Shown: positions 9,669 to 16,897 of the stretch, piece by piece
How the letters are laid out: each line of letters opens with the position of its first letter
Numbering within the stretch: position 1 is the first letter of the stretch
Assembly: GCF_014639275.1 (NCBI RefSeq)
Contig: NZ_BMFW01000009.1
Span: 62,001 to 126,000, forward strand
Source: Arthrobacter liuii
Lineage (GTDB): Bacteria; Actinomycetota; Actinomycetes; Actinomycetales; Micrococcaceae
Direction: 5' to 3'
Length of the DNA stretch: 64,000 nucleotides
The notes under the pieces: model-generated
What the model saw: only the letters and a program-made list of their open reading frames with translations
Databases searched by the model: none
What the model was told of the DNA's origin: nothing
Position numbers and translations under genes: made by a program

Positions 9669-10441
9669 CGGAGTATGCCAACATCCTGGTGGAGCAGCAG
9701 GGCAGGGTAGGGCTGGTGACCCTCAACAGGCCCGCGGCGCTGAACGCGTTGAACAAAGCCACCATGGAAGAGTTGGTGGCCGCCGTCACCGCCATGGATT
9801 CCGATCCCGGCGTGGGTGCGGTGGTGATCACCGGCTCGGGCAAGGCCTTCGCGGCCGGAGCCGACATCAAGGAGATGGCGGAACAGGGGTATATGGACAT
9901 GTACGCGGCGGACTGGTTCCGGGGCTGGGAGGACTTCACCCGGCTGCGGATTCCCACCGTCGCTGCGGTGTCAGGCTTTGCCTTGGGCGGCGGCTGCGAA
10001 CTGGCGATGATGTGCGACCTCATCATCGCCGGCGACAACGCGAAATTCGGCCAGCCGGAAATCAACCTGGCGGTGCTGCCTGGAATGGGCGGATCGCAGC
10101 GGCTCACCCGGGCTGTGGGCAAGGCGAAGGCCATGGACATGATCCTCACCGGCAGGTTCATCGAGGCAGGCGAAGCGGACCGTTGCGGGTTGGTTTCCCG
10201 GGTGGTTCCGGCAGCTGATGTGGTGTCCGAGGCACTCAAAGTGGCCGGAGTGATCGCTGCCAAGTCGAAGCCTGCGGCGATGGCCGCGAAGGAGGCCGTC
10301 AACGCTGCCTTCGAAACAGGGCTGGCGCAGGGGGTCCTGTTCGAACGTCGGCTCTTCCACTCCCTGTTCGCCACCGAGGACCAGAAGGAAGGCATGGCGG
10401 CCTTCGCCGAAAAGCGCCAGCCGGAGTTCAAGCACAGGTAA
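9665..10441 (+). CDS. enoyl-CoA hydratase
   Basis: This is a 258-residue crotonase-family hydratase that adds water to trans-2-enoyl-CoA. Motifs are [13 protein letters not shown] and [14 protein letters not shown] (oxyanion hole, first catalytic-Glu region) and [19 protein letters not shown] with the second catalytic Glu. The start ATG 9665 overlaps the upstream stop by 4 nt. In this operon it likely serves methacrylyl-CoA hydration in valine breakdown, but general beta-oxidation is also possible. Confidence 0.93.
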   Translation: MTEYANILVEQQGRVGLVTLNRPAALNALNKATMEELVAAVTAMDSDPGVGAVVITGSGKAFAAGADIKEMAEQGYMDMYAADWFRGWEDFTRLRIPTVAAVSGFALGGGCELAMMCDLIIAGDNAKFGQPEINLAVLPGMGGSQRLTRAVGKAKAMDMILTGRFIEAGEADRCGLVSRVVPAADVVSEALKVAGVIAAKSKPAAMAAKEAVNAAFETGLAQGVLFERRLFHSLFATEDQKEGMAAFAEKRQPEFKHR

Positions 10442-10477
10442 CCAGGGCCGGGAACGGGACAGGCGTATGTGGACATC

Positions 10478-11149
10478 ATGACCGCTGCAGCCAGCCCCAC
10501 TGAGGGACTCACAGGACTTGTGGGCTTTGCGGCCAGTGCCATCGACAATCTGGGGGAGTGGGGCGTGGGGGCCTTCACGCTCGCGGAGACGGTGGTACCT
10601 CCCATTCCCAGCGAGGTGATCCTGCCGCTGGCGGGCTACCTTGCCAACCAGGGCTCCCTGAACGTCTTCCTTGTCTTTGCCACCAGCACCCTTGGCGCAT
10701 ACCTGGGGGCGCTGTTGCTCTACTGGCTGGGAGCCAAACTGGGGCTGGAGCGCTCCATCCGATGGTTGTCCAAGCTGCCCTTGGTGGACCGTGAAGACTT
10801 CGAGCGTGCGGCAGGCTGGTTCCACCGGCACGGCAGGTCGTCCATCTTCTTCGGCCGGCTCCTGCCCGGCGCCCGCAGCCTGATTTCACTGCCGGCGGGA
10901 GCGGCCGCCATGTCCTTCGGAACCTTCAGCCTCTTTACCCTTGCCGGCAGCGGGCTCTGGAACGGCGCCCTGATCGGCCTGTGCTACCTCCTGGGTACCC
11001 AGTAGAGGCTCATCGAGGAGTATTCCCGGTTCCTGGACTATGCCGTCTACGCTGGATTGGCCGTTGCCGTGGTCCTGCTCGTCGTCCGCCGGACTAAAAG
11101 GGCCAAAGCTGGACGGGCGGGGACCAAGAACGCCCAGGACCAGCGCTGA
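10478..11149 (+). pseudogene. DedA/SNARE-associated membrane protein with in-frame TAG
   Basis: This DedA-family membrane protein (undecaprenyl-phosphate or lipid transporter family) is broken by a TAG at 11003-11005. Up to the stop it encodes ETVVPPIPSEVILPLAGYL and FFGRLLPGARSLISLPAG, the family signatures. After the stop the same frame continues for 47 codons with RLIEEYSRFLDYAVYAGLAV and a last membrane helix to TGA at 11147. A single base change (TGG to TAG) would explain it. A truncated protein of about 175 residues may still be made. GTG 10469 is an alternative start. Confidence 0.8.
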
Positions 11150-11171
11150 CCCCGGCCCGGCAGCTTGTGTC

Positions 11172-11318
11172 CTACAGGTGCTTCCCGGCAAAACTGCGGA
11201 GCGCGACCCGCGCGAAGCGCGCACCCTCCACTACGCCGTAATTCGCGGCGAAGCGTGGGTCTTCCGCATACACGTCCGCCAACCCCGCGAGGTATTCCTT
11301 GATGTGCTGGATCGTCAG
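11172..11318 (-). pseudogene. TipAS-domain C-terminal fragment
   Basis: The 48 codons ending at TAG 11172 encode LADVYAEDPRFAANYG and a short helical tail. This resembles the last part of the TipAS drug-binding domain found at the C-terminus of MerR/TipA regulators. There is no ATG or GTG and no ribosome site at its beginning. The first codon would be CTG 11318, overlapping the stop of the upstream gene at 11315. It is either a short protein with a rare CTG start coupled to that gene or a degraded remnant. Confidence 0.45.
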
Positions 11319-11650
11319 GGGGCGGGCCGGTCGCGGGGTGCGCGGTGCCGGGCCTGGGCCACCAGCCGGGTGAACGCGAAAACAAAGACTGCCTCGATCA
11401 GCAGCATGAGGCCCAACAGCAGCCACTGTTGCCGGGCGATGAAGACGATGCACCCTGTCAGGGCCAGGATCGTTCCCAGTGCCAGCGCGTAGATGGCGAA
11501 GCCGACTGCGACCCGGGCGCTGCGTACCCCGGTGCGGAAGCCAAAGCCGTGCGGCTCGCCGCCGGGCTGTCCCGGGACGCGGTCAGGAGCGGCGGGGCCG
11601 AGCGCGTCGAACTCCTCCCACGGGTCCCTGTCCTGGTCCTGTCCGGTCAT
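11315..11650 (-). CDS. small membrane protein, hypothetical
   Basis: This is a protein of 111 residues starting at ATG 11650 (MTGQDQDRDPWEEFDALGP). It has an acidic soluble N-terminal half. Two adjacent hydrophobic segments follow (VGFAIYALALGTILALTGCI and WLLLGLMLLIEAVFVFAFT), then a basic Arg/Pro tail. The family is not recognised. It follows the cspA terminator, and its stop overlaps the TipAS fragment. Confidence 0.6.
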   Translation of the reverse strand: MTGQDQDRDPWEEFDALGPAAPDRVPGQPGGEPHGFGFRTGVRSARVAVGFAIYALALGTILALTGCIVFIARQQWLLLGLMLLIEAVFVFAFTRLVAQARHRAPRDRPAP

Positions 11651-11687
11651 GGATCCATTATCCCAAAACCGAAAAGCACTGCCGCCC

Positions 11688-11728
11688 AAAAACAGCGGCT
11701 CCTCCAACGTGTGTTGGAGGAGCCGCTG
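11688..11728 (-). terminator. Rho-independent terminator of cspA
   Basis: A perfect 16-bp stem (11693-11708 with 11713-11728) closes a GTGT loop. On the minus strand it is followed by five T residues (11688-11692). It lies 38 bp downstream of the cspA stop. Confidence 0.92.
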
Positions 11729-11765
11729 GATGGGGTCCCGGCAGCTGCCGGTGCCTTCCGAAGAC

Positions 11766-11969
11766 TTAGAGCGGGCGGATGTTCTCTGCCTGCGGGCCCT
11801 TGGGGCCCTGGGTCACATCGAATTCGACCTTCTGGTTCTCGTCCAGTGAGCGGTATCCGCTGGTGGCGATTGCCGAGTAGTGGGCGAAAACGTCAGCGGA
11901 CCCGTCATCGGGGGCAATGAAGCCAAAACCCTTTTCGGCGTTGAACCATTTAACTGTGCCTGTTGCCAT
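11766..11969 (-). CDS. cspA: cold-shock protein
   Basis: This is a 67-residue single cold-shock domain protein that binds single-stranded nucleic acid. The RNP motifs KGFGFIAPD and DVFAHYSAI are intact, and the N-terminus is [15 protein letters not shown]. The start ATG 11969 has AAGGAATG upstream. A strong terminator follows at 11688-11728. The gap of 164 bp to the thiolase gene probably holds its own promoter and a structured leader. Confidence 0.96.
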   Translation of the reverse strand: MATGTVKWFNAEKGFGFIAPDDGSADVFAHYSAIATSGYRSLDENQKVEFDVTQGPKGPQAENIRPL

Positions 11970-12133
11970 GGCTGCATTCCTTCATGTGACTCTGATTCTC
12001 TCCCCGGGAATCGCCCCGGGGTGTGCGGGAGTTAGTCCCCCACCTCCCCAACGTACGGGGCGCAGGGCCCGGGTGCAAGGGTAAGCGCCATAATCGGCCC
12101 TCAGCGCATGCCTTCACGGCGGATTGCGGTGGA
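11970..12133 (-). promoter_or_regulatory. cspA upstream region with GC hairpin
   Basis: This gap between the thiolase stop and cspA contains a strong hairpin (CCCCGGG near 12003-12009 with CCCGGGG near 12015-12021) and a G/C-rich tract further up. Cold-shock genes usually have long structured 5' leaders, so part of this is probably transcribed as the cspA leader. No promoter element is clear enough to place. Confidence 0.4.
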
Positions 12134-13327
12134 CTAGACGGCCTCGAGGATGCTGACGTAGTTGGCTATGCCCACGCCGCCCATATTCTGGACGGCAGCG
12201 CGGCGCGGAGCTGCGAGCTGCATGTCGCCCGCGGTGCCGGTGAGCTGCATGGCCGCCAGGACATGCTGCGACACCCCGGTGGCGCCGACCGGGTGGCCTT
12301 TGGCTTTGAGGCCGCCTGAGACGTTGACCGGCAGCTTTCCGTCCTTGAACACCCAGCCCTCATCAAGCGCCCTGGCCCCCTGGCCAGGTTCGGCCAGGCC
12401 CATGGCCTCATACATGACCAGCTCGGCAATGGTGAAGCAGTCGTGGACTTCTGCGAGGTCCAGGTCCTCGATCCCGACGCCGGCCATCGCCAGGGCACGC
12501 TGCCAGGAGACCCGGGTGGCCTCGAAGGCCGTGGGGTCCCGGCGTGCGGCAGGGAAGAAGTCGTTGGCCTGGCCGAAGCCTGCGAGCCGCACGGGGGAGG
12601 CCGTTCCGCCCGTGGCGGAGGTGGACAGCACGACGGCGGCAGCACCGTCGGAGACGGGCGAACAGTCAGTGCGGCGCAGGGGATCGGCAACCATCGGGTT
12701 CTTGTCCGATACCGTCCGGCAGAACTCCTCGCCGAGGTCCTTGCGGAGCTGGGCGTACGGGTTGTCCACGCCGTTGCGGTGGTTCTTGGCCGCGATGGTG
12801 CCCAGGACATCGCCAAGCCTCCCGTCCGTGTCATAGCGCTTGGCGTAGTGCTTGGCCACCTCGGCGAAGAGACCCGTGAAACCCGTGGTGGAGGGCTTGC
12901 CGGCCGTGTCGTAGTCGGCGCCGAGCAGTGCGGCACCAACGACGTCGGCGCCGGCGTGGGTCATCTTTTCGGCGCCGATGACCAGGACAGTCCTGGCAGT
13001 CCCGGCCAGCAGCGACTTGGTGCCCTGCTGGAATGCGGCTGAGCCCGAGGCGCAGGCGTTCTCCACGCGGGTGGCGGGAACGTTGGCCAGGTCCGGGGAG
13101 ACCTGCAGCGCCAGCGAGGACGGGAACGCCAGCGGCATCATGCCGGAGTTGAACTGGCCCACATAGATCTCATCGATTTGGCCGGGTTCTATCCCCGCCG
13201 TGCTGATGGCGTCCGTGGCCACCTGCACGATCAGTGATTCCAGGGTGTCGTCGGCAAGCTTCCCGAACCTGCTGTGCCCCCAGCCGGTAATCAGGACATC
13301 CTTGCCGAACTGGTCCTTCAGGCTCAT
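12134..13327 (-). CDS. thiolase (acetyl-CoA C-acyltransferase, SCP-x type)
   Basis: This is a 397-residue thiolase-fold enzyme. The nucleophile Cys92 lies in [22 protein letters not shown] and [13 protein letters not shown] provide the other conserved catalytic region. The spacing resembles the SCP-x/archaeal acetyl-CoA acetyltransferase branch rather than classic AtoB. Its start overlaps the stop of the CoA-transferase B subunit by 4 nt, so it is last in an acetoacetate-type or 3-oxoacid degradation operon that activates a 3-oxoacid and cleaves it to acetyl-CoA. Confidence 0.92.
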   Translation of the reverse strand: MSLKDQFGKDVLITGWGHSRFGKLADDTLESLIVQVATDAISTAGIEPGQIDEIYVGQFNSGMMPLAFPSSLALQVSPDLANVPATRVENACASGSAAFQQGTKSLLAGTARTVLVIGAEKMTHAGADVVGAALLGADYDTAGKPSTTGFTGLFAEVAKHYAKRYDTDGRLGDVLGTIAAKNHRNGVDNPYAQLRKDLGEEFCRTVSDKNPMVADPLRRTDCSPVSDGAAAVVLSTSATGGTASPVRLAGFGQANDFFPAARRDPTAFEATRVSWQRALAMAGVGIEDLDLAEVHDCFTIAELVMYEAMGLAEPGQGARALDEGWVFKDGKLPVNVSGGLKAKGHPVGATGVSQHVLAAMQLTGTAGDMQLAAPRRAAVQNMGGVGIANYVSILEAV

Positions 13328-13995
13328 GCCGCCACTTCCTTCTCATCCAGCCGGATGTCGAAGCCGGCTTCGGTCTTCTCCCGGATCTCCTCTTCGGAGA
13401 CCCCCGGTGCCAGCCTTGTCAGCGTGAGCCGCCGGCCGCCGTCGTCCGTCCTGTAAAGGTCGAAGACAGCGAGGTCGCTGATGATCCGGTCCACGCAGCT
13501 GAGCCCGGTCAGGGGGAGCGTGCATTCGCGGACGATCTTCGCGGTGCCGTCCTTGGCATTGTGCTCGGTGAGGACCACCACGCGCGGTGTTCCGGCCACC
13601 AGGTCCATGGCCCCGCCCATGCCCTTGACCATCTTGCCCGGGATGGTCCAGTTGGCCAGGTCGCCGTTGCCGGAGACCTGCATGGCGCCCAGGATGGCCA
13701 CCTTGACGTGGCCGCCGCGGATCATGCCGAACGAGGTGGCAGAGTCGAAGATGCTCCCGCCCGGCAGCACCGTGACGGTCTGCTTGCCGGCGTTGATGAG
13801 GTCCGCGTCCTCCTCGCCTTCATAGGGGAACGGTCCCATGCCGAGCAGGCCGTTCTCGCTCTGCAGGACCACCCGCACGCCCTCGGGCAGGTTGTTGGCC
13901 ACCAGCGTGGGGATGCCGATCCCGAGGTTCACGTAGTCGCCGTCGTTCAGTTCCTCGGCCGCGATCGCAGCCATTTCATCCCTGGTCCATCCCAT
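13324..13995 (-). CDS. scoB: 3-oxoacid CoA-transferase subunit B
   Basis: The beta subunit of a class I CoA transferase has 223 residues from ATG 13995, which is preceded by AAGGAG. The catalytic Glu47 is in [12 protein letters not shown], and the CoA-binding segment [16 protein letters not shown] precedes it. It works with subunit A at 14192-14908 to move CoA from succinyl- or acetyl-CoA onto a 3-oxoacid. The usual A-B coupling is broken here by about 200 bp that contain a transporter remnant. Acetoacetate is the likely substrate. 3-oxoadipate is the alternative. Confidence 0.92.
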   Translation of the reverse strand: MGWTRDEMAAIAAEELNDGDYVNLGIGIPTLVANNLPEGVRVVLQSENGLLGMGPFPYEGEEDADLINAGKQTVTVLPGGSIFDSATSFGMIRGGHVKVAILGAMQVSGNGDLANWTIPGKMVKGMGGAMDLVAGTPRVVVLTEHNAKDGTAKIVRECTLPLTGLSCVDRIISDLAVFDLYRTDDGGRRLTLTRLAPGVSEEEIREKTEAGFDIRLDEKEVAA

Positions 13996-14024
13996 GGGTT
14001 TCTCCTTAGTCTTGTTGGCTGTAC

Positions 14025-14201
14025 TCAGTTGGGTATTACCGGCGGCGCGAACTCGAACGTCATTCCCAGCAGCCAGGCCAGCAGCAGGACCACCGGCAGG
14101 TGGAACAGGAACTGCTGGAACGTGAAGCCCACCAGGTCCCCGGCGCGCAGGCCCAGCACTGCCAGCAGCGGCAGCCGGGTCAGCCTGGCGGTCAGGCCGG
14201 G
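14025..14201 (-). pseudogene. AtoE-type short-chain fatty acid transporter remnant
   Basis: Read on the minus strand with TGA at 14025-14027, this frame gives [20 protein letters not shown] followed by a hydrophobic segment and [10 protein letters not shown]. This looks like the C-terminal end of short-chain fatty-acid (AtoE/TIGR00366-type) transporters. It has no start codon and its upstream side runs into scoA in another frame. The gene was probably once intact between scoA and scoB and lost nearly all of its length by deletion. The family call rests on my reading of the motif and should be checked. Confidence 0.6.
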
Positions 14202-14908
14202 ACAAGGCCTGCGCGCTGCCTGACCGTCCGCTGCTCGATGTCCTTGGCCCGGTCCGTGGCCTGCACCAGCCGCTGGACGAAGACGCCCGGGGTGGCGATG
14301 TGGTTCGGGTCCAGGCGGCCGGGTTCCACGATCACCTCCGCCTCGGCGGCGGTCAGGATCCCGGCCGTGGCCACCACCGGGTTGAAGTTCCGGGCCGTGT
14401 AGCGGTAGATGAGGTTGCCGTCCGTGTCCGCGGTGTGGGCGTGGACCAGTGCGACGTCGGCCCGGATGGCACGCTCCTGGACGTACGTTTCGCCGTCGAA
14501 CACCTCGTGCGGCTTGCCTTCGGCAACCAGCGTTCCCACACCAGTCTTGGTGTAGAAGGCCGGGATGCCGGCGCCGCCGGCGCGGAGCCGCTCCGCCAGG
14601 GTGCCCTGCGGGGTGAATTCCACCTCAAGCTTGCCGGCGAGGTACTGCTCGGCAAACAGCTTGTTTTCGCCCACATAGGAGGCGATCACCTTGCGGACCT
14701 GGCCCGCCTCGATCAGGATGCCGAGCCCCTTGCCGTCCACCCCCATGTTGTTGGAGACGACCGTAAGTTCCCGCACGCCGGAATCGCGGACGGCTTCGAT
14801 CAGGTCGGCGGGGATGCCGCTCAAGCCAAACCCACCGACGGCGAGGGTGATGCCGTCCTGCAGGGCCCCTTCCAGGGCTGTGGCGGCAGAAGCCTGGACT
14901 TTCTTCAT
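14192..14908 (-). CDS. scoA: 3-oxoacid CoA-transferase subunit A
   Basis: The alpha subunit has 238 residues starting at ATG 14908 after GAGGAGACGTC. It shows [17 protein letters not shown] and [18 protein letters not shown], typical of the family. It is the first gene of the operon scoA, (atoE remnant), scoB, thiolase, and is divergent from an IclR regulator. The last six residues (AGLVPA) lie over the start of the transporter remnant, so the native C-terminus may have been altered by the deletion. Confidence 0.92.
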   Translation of the reverse strand: MKKVQASAATALEGALQDGITLAVGGFGLSGIPADLIEAVRDSGVRELTVVSNNMGVDGKGLGILIEAGQVRKVIASYVGENKLFAEQYLAGKLEVEFTPQGTLAERLRAGGAGIPAFYTKTGVGTLVAEGKPHEVFDGETYVQERAIRADVALVHAHTADTDGNLIYRYTARNFNPVVATAGILTAAEAEVIVEPGRLDPNHIATPGVFVQRLVQATDRAKDIEQRTVRQRAGLVPA

Positions 14909-14934
14909 GACGTCTCCTCGTTGAGCGCGGTGGT

Positions 14935-14949
14935 GTCCACTTAGTGGAC
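14935..14949. promoter_or_regulatory. palindromic operator candidate upstream of scoA
   Basis: GTCCAC-TTA-GTGGAC is a perfect inverted repeat with a 3-nt centre, 27-41 bp upstream of the scoA start. Half-sites GTGGAC recur at 15024-15029 and 15054-15059 in the same divergent region, consistent with binding by the IclR-family protein encoded at 15073. Confidence 0.55.
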
Positions 14950-15020
14950 GCCGGGGATCTGAGTTTGGAGACTACGGGTGCGCGGACGTGGGTGTCAAGA
15001 ATCACCAATCCGCGCCTTAT

Positions 15021-15060
15021 AGTGTGGACGGTACGATGCATTGCATCCATATTGTGGACA
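15021..15060. promoter_or_regulatory. second operator-like cluster before iclR-type gene
   Basis: This stretch holds the inverted repeat GATGCA-T-TGCATC at 15035-15047, flanked on both sides by GTGGAC half-sites (15024-15029 and 15054-15059). It ends 12 bp before the regulator start, which suggests autoregulation. This is inferred from symmetry and position only. Confidence 0.45.
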
Positions 15061-15072
15061 TTAGGAGGGGTT

Positions 15073-15864
15073 ATGGCTGCAGCGCCGGTGCAGGGCGCCC
15101 AGGTGGTAACGCGGATCGCGGGGCTGCTGCGGCTGGTGGGCACGAGCGCCGAAGGGATGCCGCTCGCGGCCCTGGTCCGGGAATCGGGCCTCACCCGCCC
15201 AACGGTCCACAGGCTCCTGGCGTCCCTTGCCGCGGAAGGTTTGCTGGACCACGACCCCGTCACGGGCAACTGGGTCCTGGGCCCGGAAATCCTGCTCATG
15301 GGGTCGGTCGCGTCGGCCCGCTTCCCGATGGAGGACATTGCCCGGCCCAGCCTCCGCAGGCTGGCCCAGGCTACGGGCGAGAGCGCCTTCTTCTCCATCC
15401 GCCGCGGCGCCGAGACGGTGTGCCTTTTGCGTGAGGAGGGAAGCTTCCCTGTCCGGTCCTTTGTCCTGCATGAGGGCGTTCGGTTTCCGCTCGGGGTTGC
15501 GTCGGCCGGAACGGCCATCCTGGCCTTCCTGCCCAAAAGCGAGCAGGAGGAACTGCTCAGCCACTGGAGTGAACACGCACGGGCCTTCGCCGCGACCCAC
15601 ACGCCTGCACTGGTTAGGGAGAACCTGGCCCGCACCCGGTTGGCCGGTTACTCGGTGAACCCCGGGCTGGTGCTGGAGGGAAGCTGGGGGATGGGCGCTG
15701 CGGTGTTCGACCGTTCCGGCAAACCGGCCTGGGCGCTGTCGCTGACCGGCATCGAACCGCGTTTCAAGCCCGAACGGCAGGAGGAGTTGGGAGGCCTCCT
15801 GATGGCGGAGGCGCACCGGATCACCCAGCAGCTCGGCGGCGACGGCCGGCGGCGGACCCGCTGA
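15073..15864 (+). CDS. IclR family transcriptional regulator
   Basis: This protein of 263 residues has an N-terminal winged helix (MPLALVRESGLTRPTVHRLL region approximated by GLTRPTVHRLLASLAAEGLL) and a C-terminal IclR effector domain. I chose ATG 15073 because AGGAGGGG lies directly upstream. A reading from 14944 would include the operator region. It is divergent from the scoAB/thiolase operon and probably controls it in response to an oxoacid or aromatic intermediate (inference). Confidence 0.92.
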   Translation: MAAAPVQGAQVVTRIAGLLRLVGTSAEGMPLAALVRESGLTRPTVHRLLASLAAEGLLDHDPVTGNWVLGPEILLMGSVASARFPMEDIARPSLRRLAQATGESAFFSIRRGAETVCLLREEGSFPVRSFVLHEGVRFPLGVASAGTAILAFLPKSEQEELLSHWSEHARAFAATHTPALVRENLARTRLAGYSVNPGLVLEGSWGMGAAVFDRSGKPAWALSLTGIEPRFKPERQEELGGLLMAEAHRITQQLGGDGRRRTR

Positions 15865-15880
15865 GTCTCCCCGGCTTTGC

Positions 15881-15938
15881 TTGGGAAGTACGACGGCGGC
15901 CCGCGCCTTCCCGGTGCGGACCGCCGTCGTACTCCCCA
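15881..15938. terminator. bidirectional hairpin between iclR-type gene and nadE
   Basis: A perfect 13-bp stem pairs 15887-15899 with 15921-15933. It is extended by TTGGG/CCCAA on the outside. It sits between two convergent genes and probably ends transcription from both sides, although neither side has a long T-tract. Confidence 0.6.
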
Positions 15939-15967
15939 AAGATGGGGAAAACCAGCGACTCGGCTGG

Positions 15968-16822
15968 TTACAGTCCCGCGCGGGCCTCCTCCGGGCCCTG
16001 GTCTTTCCACCAGGTATCAAAAATGGTCACCGGCACGGTGCGCTTGTGGCGGGTCCGGAGGTACTTCTGTTCGATCGATTCGGCAACGTTGTCCGGGACG
16101 TCCCGGCCTTCGAGGTAGTCGTCGATCTGGTCGTAGCTGAGGCCCAGCTCGTCCTCGTCCGTGCGCCCCGGCCGGTCATCGAGCAGGTCGGCGGTGGGCA
16201 CCTTCTCCCAGACGCGTGCCGGGGCACCCAGTTCAGCCAACAGGGCGCGGTTCTGCCGCTTGTTGAGGCCGAACAGGGGCAGGATGTCCGCCCCGCCGTC
16301 GCCGTACTTGGTGAAGAAGCCGGTGACGGACTCCGCGCCATGGTCGGTGCCGAGCACAAGGTAGTTGTATTCCCCGGCCAGCGCATACTGGGCAGTCATG
16401 CGGGTCCGGGCCTTGGTGTTTCCCTTGTGGAAGTCGGAGATCTCCGAGCCCACCGTCTTTTCGAACTCTTCCTCGAAGCCGTCCACCGCTGCCGAGATGT
16501 TGAACGTCCATTCCGTCTTGGCCTTGATGAAGTCCAGGGCCGCCTGGGCGTCTTCCTCATCGTGCTGCACGCCGTAGGGAAGGCGGACGGCCACAAAGTT
16601 GGCCTCCACGCCCTCGGCCTCAAGCTCATCCACCGCAAGCTGTGCAAGCCGGCCGGCGAGGGAGGAATCCAGGCCGCCCGAGATGCCCAGGACAAAACCC
16701 TTGGTATGGGTGGCCTTCAGGTATTCCTTGAGGAACGTGACGCGTTTGCGCACCTCCCCTGCGGGATCGATCCGGGGCTGAACGCCCATTTCTTCAATGA
16801 TCTTGGCCTGGAGTTCGCGCAT
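15968..16822 (-). CDS. nadE: ammonia-dependent NAD+ synthetase
   Basis: This enzyme of 284 residues adenylates and amidates nicotinate adenine dinucleotide to NAD+. It has the PP-loop [13 protein letters not shown] with SGGLDS at 48-53. The total length matches the short ammonia-using form (E. coli 275 residues) and there is no glutaminase domain. I chose ATG 16822 ([16 protein letters not shown]), which aligns with the usual N-terminus. An upstream TTG at 16852 is less likely. The divergent monooxygenase starts 75 bp away. Confidence 0.94.
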   Translation of the reverse strand: MRELQAKIIEEMGVQPRIDPAGEVRKRVTFLKEYLKATHTKGFVLGISGGLDSSLAGRLAQLAVDELEAEGVEANFVAVRLPYGVQHDEEDAQAALDFIKAKTEWTFNISAAVDGFEEEFEKTVGSEISDFHKGNTKARTRMTAQYALAGEYNYLVLGTDHGAESVTGFFTKYGDGGADILPLFGLNKRQNRALLAELGAPARVWEKVPTADLLDDRPGRTDEDELGLSYDQIDDYLEGRDVPDNVAESIEQKYLRTRHKRTVPVTIFDTWWKDQGPEEARAGL

Positions 16823-16897
16823 GTGGTCCAGCCTAGCCAGCGCTGTCAACAACCCTCAACTGTTCCCGGCAGCCCCTGCGCGGCGTACCGTGAACGC

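Noticed and set aside
12978..15635. Possible second gene set opposite the CoA-transferase operon
   Set aside because: All frames there are shadows of scoA, scoB, the thiolase and the IclR gene, with no independent ribosome sites.
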